A DNA stretch of 44,875 nucleotides from Hyphomicrobiales bacterium (GCA_026708545.1 JAPOUT010000071.1:1-44875), one strand, 5' to 3'. Positions 29,047 through 39,897 are shown, counted from the stretch's first letter. Notes: generated by a model not told the origin, from the sequence alone. Translations and numbers: made by a program.

Positions 29047-29109
29047 TCGGCGGCCCGTCTCCCTGATTCCCGACACCTTTTTGGTCGGGAGAATCAAGTA
29101 AACCGCCGA
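29047..29109. other. Nested inverted repeat in the prmC-DUF4167 intergenic region
   Basis: TCGGCGG (29047-29053)/CCGCCGA (29103-29109) encloses TGATTCCCGAC (29064-29074)/GTCGGGAGAATCA (29084-29096). Confidence 0.5.
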
Positions 29110-29228
29110 CCGTCAAAATTCCCCCGGTTCCGGACTTCGTTGCGTGTCCGCAACAACAGTGGCGGCCAGGTTCGCAATGTCTCCGGGGCTCGGGAGATTC
29201 GATGACGGATTGCCCGGCGGCAACTTCC

Positions 29229-30137
29229 TTAAATAATTCCCGTTGTTTTTGGGGAGACGCCTTCGATAACTCTGTCAATTCCTGCGAGGTCCTTGTGTTT
29301 TCGAATTTTTTGAAAGGCTTGGTTTTCCATGAAAGAGACGATTTCTCCGGATTGTCCTGCGCCGATTTCGAGAAGCAAACGTCCGTTCGGGCGCAGGAGT
29401 TTCGGTGCTGCAGCGATGATTGTGCGCAGTGAATCCATGCCGTCGCTGCCCCCGTCAAGAGCGATTTGAGGATCGTGCTCGCGCACTTCTTTTTGCAAGC
29501 CGCCAATTTCACCGCTTCGAATGTAGGGAGGATTCGAGACCAGAATATCGAAGCGCTCGCCAATGATGTTATCCATGCGCATGTTCCAGCTACCCGTTTG
29601 GAAGCGCGCCCTGTCCTTGAGGCCGAGCCGTTCGGCGTTGCGTCGTGCCGTTGCAACGGCTCCCGCGGAGATGTCGACGCCCAAGCCTCTTGAGCGTCTA
29701 TATTCATGGAGCAAGGAGAGAAGCAGGCATCCGCATCCGGTTCCCAAATCGAGCAGGCGCAGGGAATCGTCTTTACCGCCGCCCTTGAGGGCGGCTTCTA
29801 TCAAGGTTTCGCTTTCGGGACGCGGAACGAGGGTTTCATCGGAGAGCAAAAACTCGAGACTCCAAAATTCCCTGTGCCCGATTAACCTTGCGACCGGAAC
29901 GCCCCTGCGGCGCCTTTCTCCCAACTCGGCGAGACGCCGTTGTTGAAGGGTGTCAAGCACGGCTTCGGGGGCGCGCAGCAGGGTTTCCCGACTCCATCCC
30001 GTGACATGGCGCAGGAGGATTTCGGCATCAAGCATTGCGGTTTCGATTCCGTCCCGGGCGAGTTGCCGCGCGAGGGCGCGCCAGAGATCTCCGGCGGGTG
30101 CCGAGGCGGATGCGGACGTTCCTGCCGCGGGGGTCAT
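29229..30137 (-). CDS. prmC: Peptide chain release factor N(5)-glutamine methyltransferase
   Basis: [28 protein letters not shown]. Confidence 0.95.
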   Translation of the reverse strand: MTPAAGTSASASAPAGDLWRALARQLARDGIETAMLDAEILLRHVTGWSRETLLRAPEAVLDTLQQRRLAELGERRRRGVPVARLIGHREFWSLEFLLSDETLVPRPESETLIEAALKGGGKDDSLRLLDLGTGCGCLLLSLLHEYRRSRGLGVDISAGAVATARRNAERLGLKDRARFQTGSWNMRMDNIIGERFDILVSNPPYIRSGEIGGLQKEVREHDPQIALDGGSDGMDSLRTIIAAAPKLLRPNGRLLLEIGAGQSGEIVSFMENQAFQKIRKHKDLAGIDRVIEGVSPKTTGII

Positions 30138-31213
30138 GGGGATTGCGTTGCCGCCTCGAGGCGTTCGACCTGTTCTTGTGCAGCCAGCGCCTCAATGATT
30201 TCGTCGAGCGCTTCACCGTCAAGGATGCGGGGAAGTTTGTGGAGTGTGAGTTCGACGCGGTGGTCCGTGACGCGTCCTTGCGGGAAGTTGTAGGTCCGAA
30301 TGCGTTCGGAGCGGTCGCCGGACCCGACCTTGTCGCGTCGGATGGCCGCGCGCTCGCGCTCGTTTTGTTCGCGCTGGGCGGCATAGATGCGCGAGCGCAG
30401 GATTCGCATGGCTTTGGCGCGATTGCGATGCTGCGATTTTTCGTCTTGCTGCGTGACGACGATTCCGGTCGGGATATGCTTGATGCGCACGGCGGAGTCG
30501 GTTGTGTTGACGGACTGGCCTCCGGGTCCGCTTGAGCGGAAGACCTGGATTTCGAGGTCTTTGTCTTCGTCTATGTTGACATCTATTTCTTCGGCCTGGG
30601 GAAGCACGGCGACGGTTGCGGCGGAGGTGTGGATGCGTCCGGACGCTTCCGTTTCGGGGACGCGCTGAACCCGGTGGGTTCCGGATTCGTGCTTGAGCCG
30701 CGCGAAGGCGCTTTTGCCGGAGACGGATGCGATGGCTTCTTTGTATCCGCCGGCTTCGCTGGCCGAGGCGCTGATGGTTTCGAACTTCCAGCCGTGCAAA
30801 TCCGCGTATCGTTGATACATGCGAAAGAGGTCGCCTGCGAAGAGGGCGGCCTCGGCGCCGCCCGTGCCCGCGCGCACTTCGAGGATCGCGGGCTTGTCGT
30901 CGGCTTTGTCGCGCGGCAGCAGGAGGAGTGCGAGTTCCTGTTCTTTGTTTGTGATTTTTTCGCTCAGTTGCGCGATCTCCTCGCGCGCGAGCTCTTTGAT
31001 TTCGTTGTCGTCGGTCTTGAGTTCGCGCAGTTCCTTGACGGACTCGTCCAGGTCGAGGAGTTCCTTGCTTTTGGCCGCGAGCGTGCTGAGGTTGAGGGCG
31101 GCGTATTCACGTGCAAGGGAGGTGTACGCTTTCGGGTCGGCGTTTGCGTTCATCTTGTCGAGGAAAGCGTCGTTTCGCTCGATGAGTTCTTTAAGGCGGT
31201 TCCGCTCGATCAT
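30134..31213 (-). CDS. prfA: Peptide chain release factor 1
   Basis: [69 protein letters not shown]. Confidence 0.97.
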   Translation of the reverse strand: MIERNRLKELIERNDAFLDKMNANADPKAYTSLAREYAALNLSTLAAKSKELLDLDESVKELRELKTDDNEIKELAREEIAQLSEKITNKEQELALLLLPRDKADDKPAILEVRAGTGGAEAALFAGDLFRMYQRYADLHGWKFETISASASEAGGYKEAIASVSGKSAFARLKHESGTHRVQRVPETEASGRIHTSAATVAVLPQAEEIDVNIDEDKDLEIQVFRSSGPGGQSVNTTDSAVRIKHIPTGIVVTQQDEKSQHRNRAKAMRILRSRIYAAQREQNERERAAIRRDKVGSGDRSERIRTYNFPQGRVTDHRVELTLHKLPRILDGEALDEIIEALAAQEQVERLEAATQSP

Positions 31214-32355
31214 TTTTGATTGTGGATTTGTTGCGCTTTTTCCTCGACCATCTCGACGAGTTTGTCGATCATTTGATCATTGGAGAGTTTATGGTCGATT
31301 TTGCCGTTAACATAGAGCATTCCGGCGTCTTTTCCCCCACCGGTGAATCCGATATCGGTCAATGCCGCCTCTCCGGGTCCGTTGACGACGCATCCGATGA
31401 TGGAAAGAGTGACGGGCTGTGAGATGTGCTCAAGCCGCCGCTCGAGAATTGCCACGGTTTTGATGACGTCGAAGCCCTGCCTTGCACAGGACGGACACGA
31501 GATGATCGTCACTCCGCGTCTTCGCAATCCGAGCGATTTAAGGATTTCGAAACCGGCTTTAATCTCTTCGACGGGGTCCGCGGACAGCGACACGCGAATG
31601 GTGTCGCCGATGCCCTGGCGGAGGAGCATCCCGATGCCGATGGCGGATTTTACCGTGCCGGAGACCGCGCCGCCGGCTTCGGTGATTCCGAGATGGAGGG
31701 GGCAATCGATTTTTTCCGCGAGAATTTGGTAAGATTCGGTCGCAAGGAATACGTCGGACGCCTTAACGGAGATTTTAAATTGATGGAAATCGTTGTCTTG
31801 GAGGATTGCGGCATGTGCGAGAGCGCTTTCGACCATGGCTTCGGGACAGGGCTCTTTGTAGCGTTCGAGGAGATGCCGCTCGAGGGAGCCGCCGTTGACG
31901 CCGATGCGCATCGAGCAGTTGTTGTCGCGCGCGGCTTTGACGACTTCGCGCACGCGGCCGACGTCGCCGATGTTTCCCGGATTGATTCGGATGCAGGCGG
32001 CGCCGGCGTTTGCGGCTTCGATGGCCCGCCGGTAATGAAAGTGGATGTCGGCAACGACGGGAATGTCGGCTTGGCGGACGATTTCCCGAAGCGCGACGGT
32101 GGAGTCTTCGTCGGGACAGGAGACCCGCACGATGTCCGCGCCGGCGTTTTGGATTTGCTCGATCTGCCGGAGGGTTGCGGTTGCATCGGAGGTTTGCGTG
32201 TTCGTCATGGATTGGACGCTGATCGGGGCATCGCCGCCGACGGTGATGCCGCCGACTTGCACGGGATAGCATTTTCGCCGCCGGATATGCCGCCACGGAC
32301 GCATTTGCGTGCATGCGTCGAGGGTATCGGCGGGGGAGGCGAGAATCTCGGACAT
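31210..32355 (-). CDS. ispG: 4-hydroxy-3-methylbut-2-enyl-diphosphate synthase
   Basis: [51 protein letters not shown]. Confidence 0.97.
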   Translation of the reverse strand: MSEILASPADTLDACTQMRPWRHIRRRKCYPVQVGGITVGGDAPISVQSMTNTQTSDATATLRQIEQIQNAGADIVRVSCPDEDSTVALREIVRQADIPVVADIHFHYRRAIEAANAGAACIRINPGNIGDVGRVREVVKAARDNNCSMRIGVNGGSLERHLLERYKEPCPEAMVESALAHAAILQDNDFHQFKISVKASDVFLATESYQILAEKIDCPLHLGITEAGGAVSGTVKSAIGIGMLLRQGIGDTIRVSLSADPVEEIKAGFEILKSLGLRRRGVTIISCPSCARQGFDVIKTVAILERRLEHISQPVTLSIIGCVVNGPGEAALTDIGFTGGGKDAGMLYVNGKIDHKLSNDQMIDKLVEMVEEKAQQIHNQK

Positions 32356-32440
32356 GGTGTATATGTTTAGGCTTGGAGAAAGATGCTGTGCTATTTTAGC
32401 ATAGGATACCCTGTTTCATGATTAAAAGGAAGATTCGAGG

Positions 32441-33718
32441 TTGAAAGGAACGGTTTTGCAGTTTTTTTCCTGTTTGATTTTCGCGGTTGCCGTTTTTGCC
32501 TGCGGCGAAGCCCGGGCGCAGAGCGTTCCCTCGATTGTGGAGGTTCGCGCGGGCACGCAGGCGAACGGCGAGACCCGGTTTGTCCTGGAGATGAGCGACG
32601 TGTTGTCGTATCAGGTTTTTGTTTTGGAGTCTCCGCCGCGTTTGGTTGTCGTGCTGCCGACGCATGAATGGGAGCTTCCGCGGCAGGGACGCCTGACTTT
32701 GTCGACGTTGCTGAATTCGTACCGTCACGAGAGTTTTGCTTCGGGCGGCGGGCGCGTTGTAGTGACAAGCGAGCAGCCCATCCGGGTGAAGCGGAGTTTT
32801 CTCCTGCCGAAGGAGCAGGACAGGAATGTTCGCATCGTTGTTGATGTCGAGGGCGTCGGTGCAAGCGACATCGAAGACGGGATTGAAGAGGGTTTTTTGG
32901 AAACTGTGCCCCTTGCTCCGTCTGCAACCCCTCCTTCCTCTTCGGTTCCAAGCCGGGCTTCCGATTCCGTTCCTTTGCCTCGCACCCGCGCCGAAACAAC
33001 CCCCCGTCAAACAATCCCCCGCCAAACACCTCCCCGTCATGTGGTCGTCCTGGATGCGGGGCATGGCGGACCGGATCCGGGCGCACTGGGAGTTCTTGGA
33101 ACGAAGGAGAAGGAAGTGGTGCTTGAATTCGTGCACGAGCTGACAAAGCAGTTGCGCGAACACGGGGGATATCACGTCGTGCTGACGCGCGAGGGTGACA
33201 TGGGAGTTGGTCTGGGTTCGCGCGTGCTGCGGGCAAGGGAATCGCAGGCGGCTTTGTTCGTATCGGTTCATGCGGATTCCTTGAAGGAGAAGCATGTCGG
33301 CGGATTTTCGGTCTATACGCTCTCCGAGGTTGCCTCGGACAGGGAAGCCGCCGCGCTCGCCAGGCAGGAAAACGCCGTTGATGCGCTGATTGGCGTTACC
33401 CTCGACCGCGAGGAAGGCGAGGTTCGCGACATTTTGATTGACCTCTCGCTGCGCGATACCAAGAATTTGTCGGTGAAGTTCGCGCGTATGCTTCTCGACC
33501 GCGTCGGCGAAAAGACCCCCCTGTTGAGCAAAAGCCACCGTTTTGCGGGGTTTCGCGTCCTAAAAGCGCCCGATGTCCCGTCGGTTTTGGTGGAATTGGG
33601 CTTTTTGACGAATCGCGAGGATGAGAGTAGAATGGTCTCGTCGGCTTGGCGTAGGATGGTTGCCCGGCAATTTGTGCTTGCGATGGGGGATTTCTTTGCC
33701 GTGCCTGCGACTGAATGA
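32441..33718 (+). CDS. N-acetylmuramoyl-L-alanine amidase with AMIN-like domain
   Basis: Signal peptide, AMIN-like N-terminus, VVVLDAGHGGPDPGALG, FVSVHADSLKEKHVGGFSVYTLS; TTG start. Confidence 0.93.
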   Translation: MKGTVLQFFSCLIFAVAVFACGEARAQSVPSIVEVRAGTQANGETRFVLEMSDVLSYQVFVLESPPRLVVVLPTHEWELPRQGRLTLSTLLNSYRHESFASGGGRVVVTSEQPIRVKRSFLLPKEQDRNVRIVVDVEGVGASDIEDGIEEGFLETVPLAPSATPPSSSVPSRASDSVPLPRTRAETTPRQTIPRQTPPRHVVVLDAGHGGPDPGALGVLGTKEKEVVLEFVHELTKQLREHGGYHVVLTREGDMGVGLGSRVLRARESQAALFVSVHADSLKEKHVGGFSVYTLSEVASDREAAALARQENAVDALIGVTLDREEGEVRDILIDLSLRDTKNLSVKFARMLLDRVGEKTPLLSKSHRFAGFRVLKAPDVPSVLVELGFLTNREDESRMVSSAWRRMVARQFVLAMGDFFAVPATE

Positions 33719-33742
33719 TTTCTTAATATTGGTGGACTTCTC

Positions 33743-36298
33743 ATGCCTACTCGCTTCATTACTTCTGTGCTTGCTCGCCGCCCCCGCATTTCCTTCGGCA
33801 CTTCCACGTGGCGGGTCCTTCTTTACGGAGGGGCGTTTTGCACGCTGGTGGCGATAGTCGGAGGCGCGTGGGTGCTTTACGTGATTTGGGGCTGGCAACG
33901 GCAACTTCCCGACCACAGCTATCTTCTCGAATACGAGCCGCCGATGCAGACGCGCGTTTATGCCGGCGACGGAGCCTTGCTTGCGGAGTACGGGCGCGAG
34001 CGGCGTTTCCATATTCCTTATGACGCGATACCCGACAGAATCATTCATGCCTTTCTTTCCGCCGAAGATCAAAATTTTTTCCGGCACCGCGGCATTGACC
34101 CGAAGGGGATTTTGCGGGCGATGGCGCACAACCTCTCGAATCTGGCGAGCGGCAGGCGCCTGGTCGGCGCTTCGACCATCACGCAGCAGGTCGCGAAGAA
34201 TTTTCTGCTGTCCCGGGAGGTTTCTTTGGAGCGCAAGAGCAAGGAAATTCTCTTGGCTTTATCGATCGAGCGTGCGCTTCCAAAGGAGCGGATACTTGAG
34301 TTGTACCTGAACGAGATTTACCTCGGGTTCGGTTCGTACGGGATTGCGGCTGCGGCGTTCAATTACTTCAACAAGTCTCTGGACGAATTGACGATTGCCG
34401 AGATTGCCTATCTGGCTGCATTGGCGAAGGGGCCTGCGAACTACCATCCGGTTCATGAAAAGGTGCGTGCGCTTGACAGGAGGAACTGGGTCGTTTCGCG
34501 GATGTACGAGGAAGGCTATATTTCCGATCTGGAGGCGACGGTTGCGCGTTCGGCGCCGCTGGAGGCCGAATCGCAGCGCAAGTGGGGGGCGCAATTGTCC
34601 GGGGCGGGGTATTTTGTCGAGGAGATACGCCGGGAGCTTCACGAGGAATACGGCGAAAAGGATTTATACGAGGCGGGGATGCTGGTTCGCTCGACCTTGT
34701 CGCCCCGGTTGCAGAAGATAGCGCAAAGAGCGTTGCGTTCGGGATTGGTTGCGTATGACCGCCGTCACGGCTGGCGGGGGGAGGTGACGAACATTTCCGC
34801 CGACAAGAACTGGCGGAAGAATTGGCAGGCCGCGCTGGGGAACGTGCCCGTTCCGGAAGATTTGGCACCGTGGCGTTTGGCCGTGGTGCTGGAAGCTGCC
34901 GCCGGCGAAGCGAAAATCGGACTTCTCAACAGTCGGCGCGCCGAGGGCATTGAGAGCGGAGTTATTCCTTTCGAGGAAGTCGAATGGGCCGCTCCGTGGA
35001 TTGAAGGCCAGATCACCGGTCCCAGACCGGAGAAGGTTTCGGATGTTCTCGATCCGGGGGATGTCATCTATGTCGAGGCGATCGGGGGAGGTGCGAGCGG
35101 CGTGTCCGCGCGTTATACCTTGCGGCAGCTCCCGGAAGTAAACGGTGCGCTGGTTGCCCTTGACCCGTTTACCGGGCGCGTTCTTGCAATGCAGGGAGGT
35201 TTTTCCCATGCGTTGAGCGAGTTTAATCGCGCGCATCAGGCTCTGCGGCAAACGGGTTCCGCCTTTAAGCCGTTTGTTTATGCTGTTGCGCTTGAGAAGG
35301 GCTACACGCCGGCGAGCATTCTGCTTGATGCCCCTGTCGCGATTGATCCGGGCGAGGGCCTCGATATTTGGAAGCCGGAGAATTACACGCGCAAGTTTTA
35401 CGGACCGTCGACCTTGCGCAAGGGCATTGAGCATTCGCGCAATGTCATGACGGTCCGGCTGGCGCATGCGCTGGGAATTGACAATGTTGCAAGGGAGTTA
35501 CGCGATTTCGACTTGGTTGAGAATTTCCCGCCACTGTTGTCGATGGCGTTGGGCGCGGGAGAATCGTCGTTGATGCGGATGGCGAGCGGCTATGCGACTT
35601 TTGTGAACGGCGGCCGCAAGGTGGAGTTGACCCTGATCGACCGCATCCAGGACAGGTACGGAAAAACGCTGCATCGTTTTGACAGTCGTCGTTGTTCCGG
35701 TTGCTCGAAGGACACATGGCGCGACAGCAGGGAGCCGGTTTTGCACGACGAACGCCCCGAGTTGATGACGCCGCAAACGGCCTACCAGATTGTTTCCATG
35801 CTGGAGGGTGTCGTGCAGCGCGGCACTGCGACCTCGCTGCGTTCGCTGCCCCATCCCGTTGCGGGAAAGACCGGCACGACCAACGAGGAGCGGGATGCCT
35901 GGTTTTTCGGATTTTCGTCCGATTTGGTCGTCGGCGTTTACATCGGTTTTGACGAGCCCCGCCCCCTGGGCAACAGGGAGACGGGCGGAAATGTCGCGGC
36001 GCCGGTGTTTCAAGAGTTCATGGCGCGGGCGCTGGAAGGGCAGCATCCGGTGCCGTTCCGCGTTCCCTCGGGCATTCGCCTGATGCACATTGACTCGACG
36101 ACGGGGGAGCAGGTGTCTCCGGGGTCCAGGGGAAGCATCCTCGAGGCGTTCAAGCTGGATGATTCGGGTCCCAACACGCCGAGCGGGACGGGTTTTGACA
36201 TTCTCAACGATGATTTCATCGGCGGAGGGGAAACGCTTCCGGGACAATTGTTTCAAAAGCCCGGACAATCTTTACTGGGGCTGGATGACGATGCGTAG
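33743..36298 (+). CDS. mrcA: Penicillin-binding protein 1A (transglycosylase/transpeptidase)
   Basis: FLSAEDQNFFRHRGIDPKGILRA, GASTITQQVAKNFLLS, RQTGSAFKPFVYA (SxxK), VAGKTGTTNEERDAWF. Confidence 0.96.
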   Translation: MPTRFITSVLARRPRISFGTSTWRVLLYGGAFCTLVAIVGGAWVLYVIWGWQRQLPDHSYLLEYEPPMQTRVYAGDGALLAEYGRERRFHIPYDAIPDRIIHAFLSAEDQNFFRHRGIDPKGILRAMAHNLSNLASGRRLVGASTITQQVAKNFLLSREVSLERKSKEILLALSIERALPKERILELYLNEIYLGFGSYGIAAAAFNYFNKSLDELTIAEIAYLAALAKGPANYHPVHEKVRALDRRNWVVSRMYEEGYISDLEATVARSAPLEAESQRKWGAQLSGAGYFVEEIRRELHEEYGEKDLYEAGMLVRSTLSPRLQKIAQRALRSGLVAYDRRHGWRGEVTNISADKNWRKNWQAALGNVPVPEDLAPWRLAVVLEAAAGEAKIGLLNSRRAEGIESGVIPFEEVEWAAPWIEGQITGPRPEKVSDVLDPGDVIYVEAIGGGASGVSARYTLRQLPEVNGALVALDPFTGRVLAMQGGFSHALSEFNRAHQALRQTGSAFKPFVYAVALEKGYTPASILLDAPVAIDPGEGLDIWKPENYTRKFYGPSTLRKGIEHSRNVMTVRLAHALGIDNVARELRDFDLVENFPPLLSMALGAGESSLMRMASGYATFVNGGRKVELTLIDRIQDRYGKTLHRFDSRRCSGCSKDTWRDSREPVLHDERPELMTPQTAYQIVSMLEGVVQRGTATSLRSLPHPVAGKTGTTNEERDAWFFGFSSDLVVGVYIGFDEPRPLGNRETGGNVAAPVFQEFMARALEGQHPVPFRVPSGIRLMHIDSTTGEQVSPGSRGSILEAFKLDDSGPNTPSGTGFDILNDDFIGGGETLPGQLFQKPGQSLLGLDDDA

Positions 36299-37398
36299 CG
36301 AGACGCAAGAGATTATCGAGAGCATTGAGCGTTCCCTTGGCCTTCTAGGGAGGTATCTTTGACTGGGACGGGTTGCAGCGTCGTTTTGAAGAGCTTTCGC
36401 AGACCATAGAGGACGAGAGTCTCTGGGAGGATGCCGAGCGCGCGCAGAAGTTGATGCGCGAACGCGCGAGGGTGGAGGAATACATCAACATGTATCGAGG
36501 CTTGGGCGATCGTCTGCGCGAGAACAAGGAGTTGCTCGTGCTTGCCGAGGAAGAGGGCGACGATGCCGTCGTTGCCGAAGCCGAGGCCGCCCTGCGGGCA
36601 TTGCGTTCGGATGCCTACCGTTGCGAGTTGGAGAGCCTTCTTTCGGGCGATGCGGACAGCGGCGACACCTATCTCGAGATTCATGCCGGCGCGGGCGGAA
36701 CCGAAAGCCAGGATTGGGCGGCGATGCTGCTGCGCATGTATATGCGCTGGTCGGAGTCGAAGGGGTATCGCGTGGGTTTGCTGTCACGCAGTGACGGCGA
36801 GGAGGCCGGCATCAAGTCGGCGACCCTGCTCATTGAGGGATTGAATGCGCACGGATGGTTGAAGACGGAATCGGGCGTGCACAGACTTGTGCGAATCTCG
36901 CCGTTCGATGCCAACGCGCGACGCCATACGAGTTTTGCGAGTGTTTGGGTTTATCCCGTTGTGGAGGAAGAGGACATCGAGATCGACAAGTCCGAGGTTC
37001 GTGTTGACACCTACCGTGCGAGCGGGGCGGGGGGGCAGCATGTCAACACGACGGACAGCGCGGTTCGTTTGACACACATTCCGAGCGGGATAGTCGTGCA
37101 GTGCCAAAATGAACGTTCGCAGCACAAAAACAACGCATCGGCCTGGAAGATGCTATACGCGCGCTTGCGCGAAGCGGATGCGCAACGCCGGCGCGAGGAG
37201 TCGCAGGCGTTGCGCGAAGACAAAGGCGAGATAGGATGGGGCAGGCAGATACGTTCGTACGTCCTGCAACCCTACCAGAAGGTAAAGGACTTACGCACGT
37301 CGGTAGAGACCGGAAACCCGGGCGCGGTGCTGGACGGCGATTTGGACGCGTTTATGGAAGCCGCGCTGGCGGCCCAGGTTGATGCCGTCCGGATCTAG
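36291..37398 (+). CDS. prfB: Peptide chain release factor 2, expressed via programmed +1 frameshift
   Basis: ATG at 36291 gives MRSETQEIIESIERSLGLLGRYL then TGA at 36360; +1 shift continues DWDGLQRRFEELSQ... with ISPF (SPF motif) and [23 protein letters not shown]. Confidence 0.96.
36347..36363 (+). promoter_or_regulatory. RF2 programmed +1 frameshift element
   Basis: AGGGAGG-TAT-CTT-TGA-C: internal SD-like sequence 3 nt before CTT TGAC slippery stop, as in canonical prfB recoding. Confidence 0.95.
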
Positions 37399-37856
37399 AT
37401 GGAGGTTATGGGCTCGTTTATCTTTTGCTGCCTGCGGGCCTGGTGCGCCTGGGTGGAGCCGTTTACATTTGCGTCGATGTGTTTGTTGACGCGATGGCAT
37501 TTGCCCTCGAGGGTTGCGCCCGCCTCCATGGACAGGGAATTGTGCTCGAGGTCGCCTACGACGTTTGCACTTCCCGTCAGATGGAGCTTGTTTGCACATA
37601 CGTCTCCGTTAACCCGCCCGCAGATGGTGACTTCGTTTCCGGTGACAGTGCCGATGACTTGCCCTTTTTCGCCGACGGTAATGCTTTTGGCCCGGACAGC
37701 CCCTTCGACTTTCCCTTCGACGTGAAGTTCTCCGTTGGAGATGAGATCACCCGTGATGCAAAGGTCGGCGGAGAGGAAAGAGGGGATATTATCGGCTTTG
37801 CCGGAATCTTCGACTTTCTGGGGGGGATTACTTTCTTTTTGTGCTTTTCGAAACAT
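37395..37856 (-). CDS. Bactofilin family polymer-forming cytoskeletal protein
   Basis: CITGDLISNGELHVEGKVEGAVRAKSITVGEKGQVIGTVTGNEVTICGRVNGDV beta-helical repeats. Confidence 0.93.
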   Translation of the reverse strand: MFRKAQKESNPPQKVEDSGKADNIPSFLSADLCITGDLISNGELHVEGKVEGAVRAKSITVGEKGQVIGTVTGNEVTICGRVNGDVCANKLHLTGSANVVGDLEHNSLSMEAGATLEGKCHRVNKHIDANVNGSTQAHQARRQQKINEPITSI

Positions 37857-39354
37857 AGTGACCTGCCTTTAAAAAGTTCCAAGGGTTTTGCGCCTTTCCA
37901 TTGACTCGGACTTCATAGTGAAGGTGCGTTCCGGTTGAACGCCCGGACGATCCGATGAGTCCGATAGGCTGGCGCGCTTCGACGGTCTCGCCTTTTTCAA
38001 CGAGGAATCCCGCCAGATGTCCGTATCGCGTGACGACTCCGTTGCCGTGGTCGACGTCGATGGTTCGACCATACGGGCCTTTCCACCCGACAAAGGCGAC
38101 GACTCCGGGAGCGGTCGTAACCACGGGGGACTTGTGAGGGGCAATGAAGTCGAGACCGCCGTGAAAGGCGGGCTTGCGTGTGAAGGGGTCGATGCGCATG
38201 CCGTATGCGCTCGAGAGTGCGAATTCGTTGTCTTCGAAGGGAATGGCGAGCGGAAGGCTTCTGATGAGGCTCTGGAGGTTTTCGAGCCGGCCGAGATTGT
38301 TTTTGATGCGGGCGAGTTGGTGTTCCGCGCTGGGGGCGTATCCGTAGGCGTTGCGCGCGTTCGCATCGGCCTCATCGAGCAGGAGCGGACCGCCCGCGCC
38401 GAAGCCTCCTTCCGACGTTTTGGCCGAAGTAATCGATGCGACGACTTCGGGAGCGAAATGGAGGGGGAATCCCGCCATGGAGAGAATCCTCTCGATCTGG
38501 AAAATATCCTCTTCGATCCACTCCTCCACGGAAGACATGAGATAGGACTGCTCGGTGTCGAGTTCGACGATCGCGGAATCGACGGCGCCGCCCATTTCGC
38601 TGATCCATTGCTCCGTCGTGCCCACGTTTTCCTGGATGGTTCGCAGTGTTTCGGGGAATTGTTTTTGGATGATTCCGTGAAATCCCCGGAAATCTTCGAG
38701 CGGGGCTTTGTCTTCGAAGCGGACGGACATGGGAGCGAGGCGCGAGTGCATGACCGGACGCGCGAAAGACTGCGTCGATGCGACCAGCCGGTTGCTTTTT
38801 TGCGAAGGGGAGGTCAGCAGGCGTTCGGATTGCTGCGCGGCTTCGTCATCCAGGGGGGATTCAAAAGCCCGGTAGCGGTCAAGGGCGGAGTGGAGACGGT
38901 GTTGCCGGGTCTCGAGTGCATCAACGGTATCGAAGAATTTGTGCCGCAGGTTTTCGAATCGCCCGTGCAGATTTTCATAACCGTTGTTGAGTTCATCGAG
39001 CTGGCTGCTTGAAAGATTTTCAATGCTTGCGAGTCTGTTCTCGTATGCGGTGATGGTTGTACGGAGCTGTTCGCGCAGTTCCAGGCTTTTGGAGACATGT
39101 CCCTGGATGAATTTTCCGTGCAACGACAAACTCAGCGACCCGGCCGCGAACCACGCAACGAAGAACATGCCGACAACGGCGATGCACGCCTGCGCCCGAC
39201 TCGACAGTCTGACGAATCGAACCTCTTGGTTTGTCCGGAATAGGATTTGCTTCTCGGCGAACAGGCGCGCCACAAACCTATACATCCGACCGGTGATTGT
39301 CCTGTTGATGCTTTGCATATGTTCTACCGAACTTTGTTGAACTGAAGGCGCCAT
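37828..39354 (-). CDS. M23 family metallopeptidase (membrane-anchored, coiled-coil)
   Basis: N-terminal TM, coiled-coil, GMRIDPFTRKPAFHGGLDFIAP ... TGTHLHYEVRVNGKAQNPWNFL (LytM). Confidence 0.95.
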   Translation of the reverse strand: MAPSVQQSSVEHMQSINRTITGRMYRFVARLFAEKQILFRTNQEVRFVRLSSRAQACIAVVGMFFVAWFAAGSLSLSLHGKFIQGHVSKSLELREQLRTTITAYENRLASIENLSSSQLDELNNGYENLHGRFENLRHKFFDTVDALETRQHRLHSALDRYRAFESPLDDEAAQQSERLLTSPSQKSNRLVASTQSFARPVMHSRLAPMSVRFEDKAPLEDFRGFHGIIQKQFPETLRTIQENVGTTEQWISEMGGAVDSAIVELDTEQSYLMSSVEEWIEEDIFQIERILSMAGFPLHFAPEVVASITSAKTSEGGFGAGGPLLLDEADANARNAYGYAPSAEHQLARIKNNLGRLENLQSLIRSLPLAIPFEDNEFALSSAYGMRIDPFTRKPAFHGGLDFIAPHKSPVVTTAPGVVAFVGWKGPYGRTIDVDHGNGVVTRYGHLAGFLVEKGETVEARQPIGLIGSSGRSTGTHLHYEVRVNGKAQNPWNFLKAGHYVSKSTKRK

Positions 39355-39408
39355 TATCTACGATATTTTCTCCATATGCAATAGGATTTTTTGGAGAATT
39401 AGCGTTTG

Positions 39409-39448
39409 AAAAGCGCCGGTAAGCCGTTGGAAACACCGAGGCGCTTTT
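39409..39448. terminator. Bidirectional terminator-like hairpin
   Basis: AAAAGCGCCGGT (39409-39420) pairs with ACCGAGGCGCTTTT (AG bulge) ending near 39448; A-tract and T-tract flank both sides. Confidence 0.55.
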
Positions 39449-39702
39449 TGGGCCGGTCTGCAGGCACTGCCGGGCAAGACCCGGTTCGCCGAAGATGCAG
39501 TCTTTTTGCTTTTAATTCGCTCGGTTACAAGGTTTTCGCGGCGTTTCGGCGGTGTCCGGTCGGCTTCAGAGGGTCCGAAAACCGGTGGAACGGGGCGATT
39601 TGTTCGAATTGAACGGGACTTTTGGCGGAAATGTGAATAGCGGCGGAATTCCTGAATTTCGGGCGGTTGCAAGCCCAGACAGGATGCCCAAAAACCCCAC
39701 GG

Positions 39703-39897
39703 TTATCGCTTGCTTTTCATGATGTTGAGTATAAAAACATCGTGCTCTCTTCGATGAGCTTCGATAAAAGTGTCAAGTTTAATGCCAACCTTTTCGATAT
39801 CGGTCTTGATTGACGATATGCGCCCTGACAAATGCCATACACCGGCTATGACAGCCACTATTACGGTGAATATGATTGACATTGTCGGTATCAGCAC
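39703..39897 (-). CDS. Small hypothetical membrane protein
   Basis: 64 aa: one TM (IIFTVIVAVIAGVWHL) plus charged coiled-coil-like tail; no overlapping stronger ORF. Confidence 0.45.
   Translation of the reverse strand: MLIPTMSIIFTVIVAVIAGVWHLSGRISSIKTDIEKVGIKLDTFIEAHRREHDVFILNIMKSKR

Noticed and set aside
39450-39700. Possible tmRNA, RNase P or 6S RNA in the non-coding stretch
   Set aside because: Contains small hairpins (CCGGG-CAAGA-CCCGG) but no recognisable conserved signature of these RNAs; would need cmscan.
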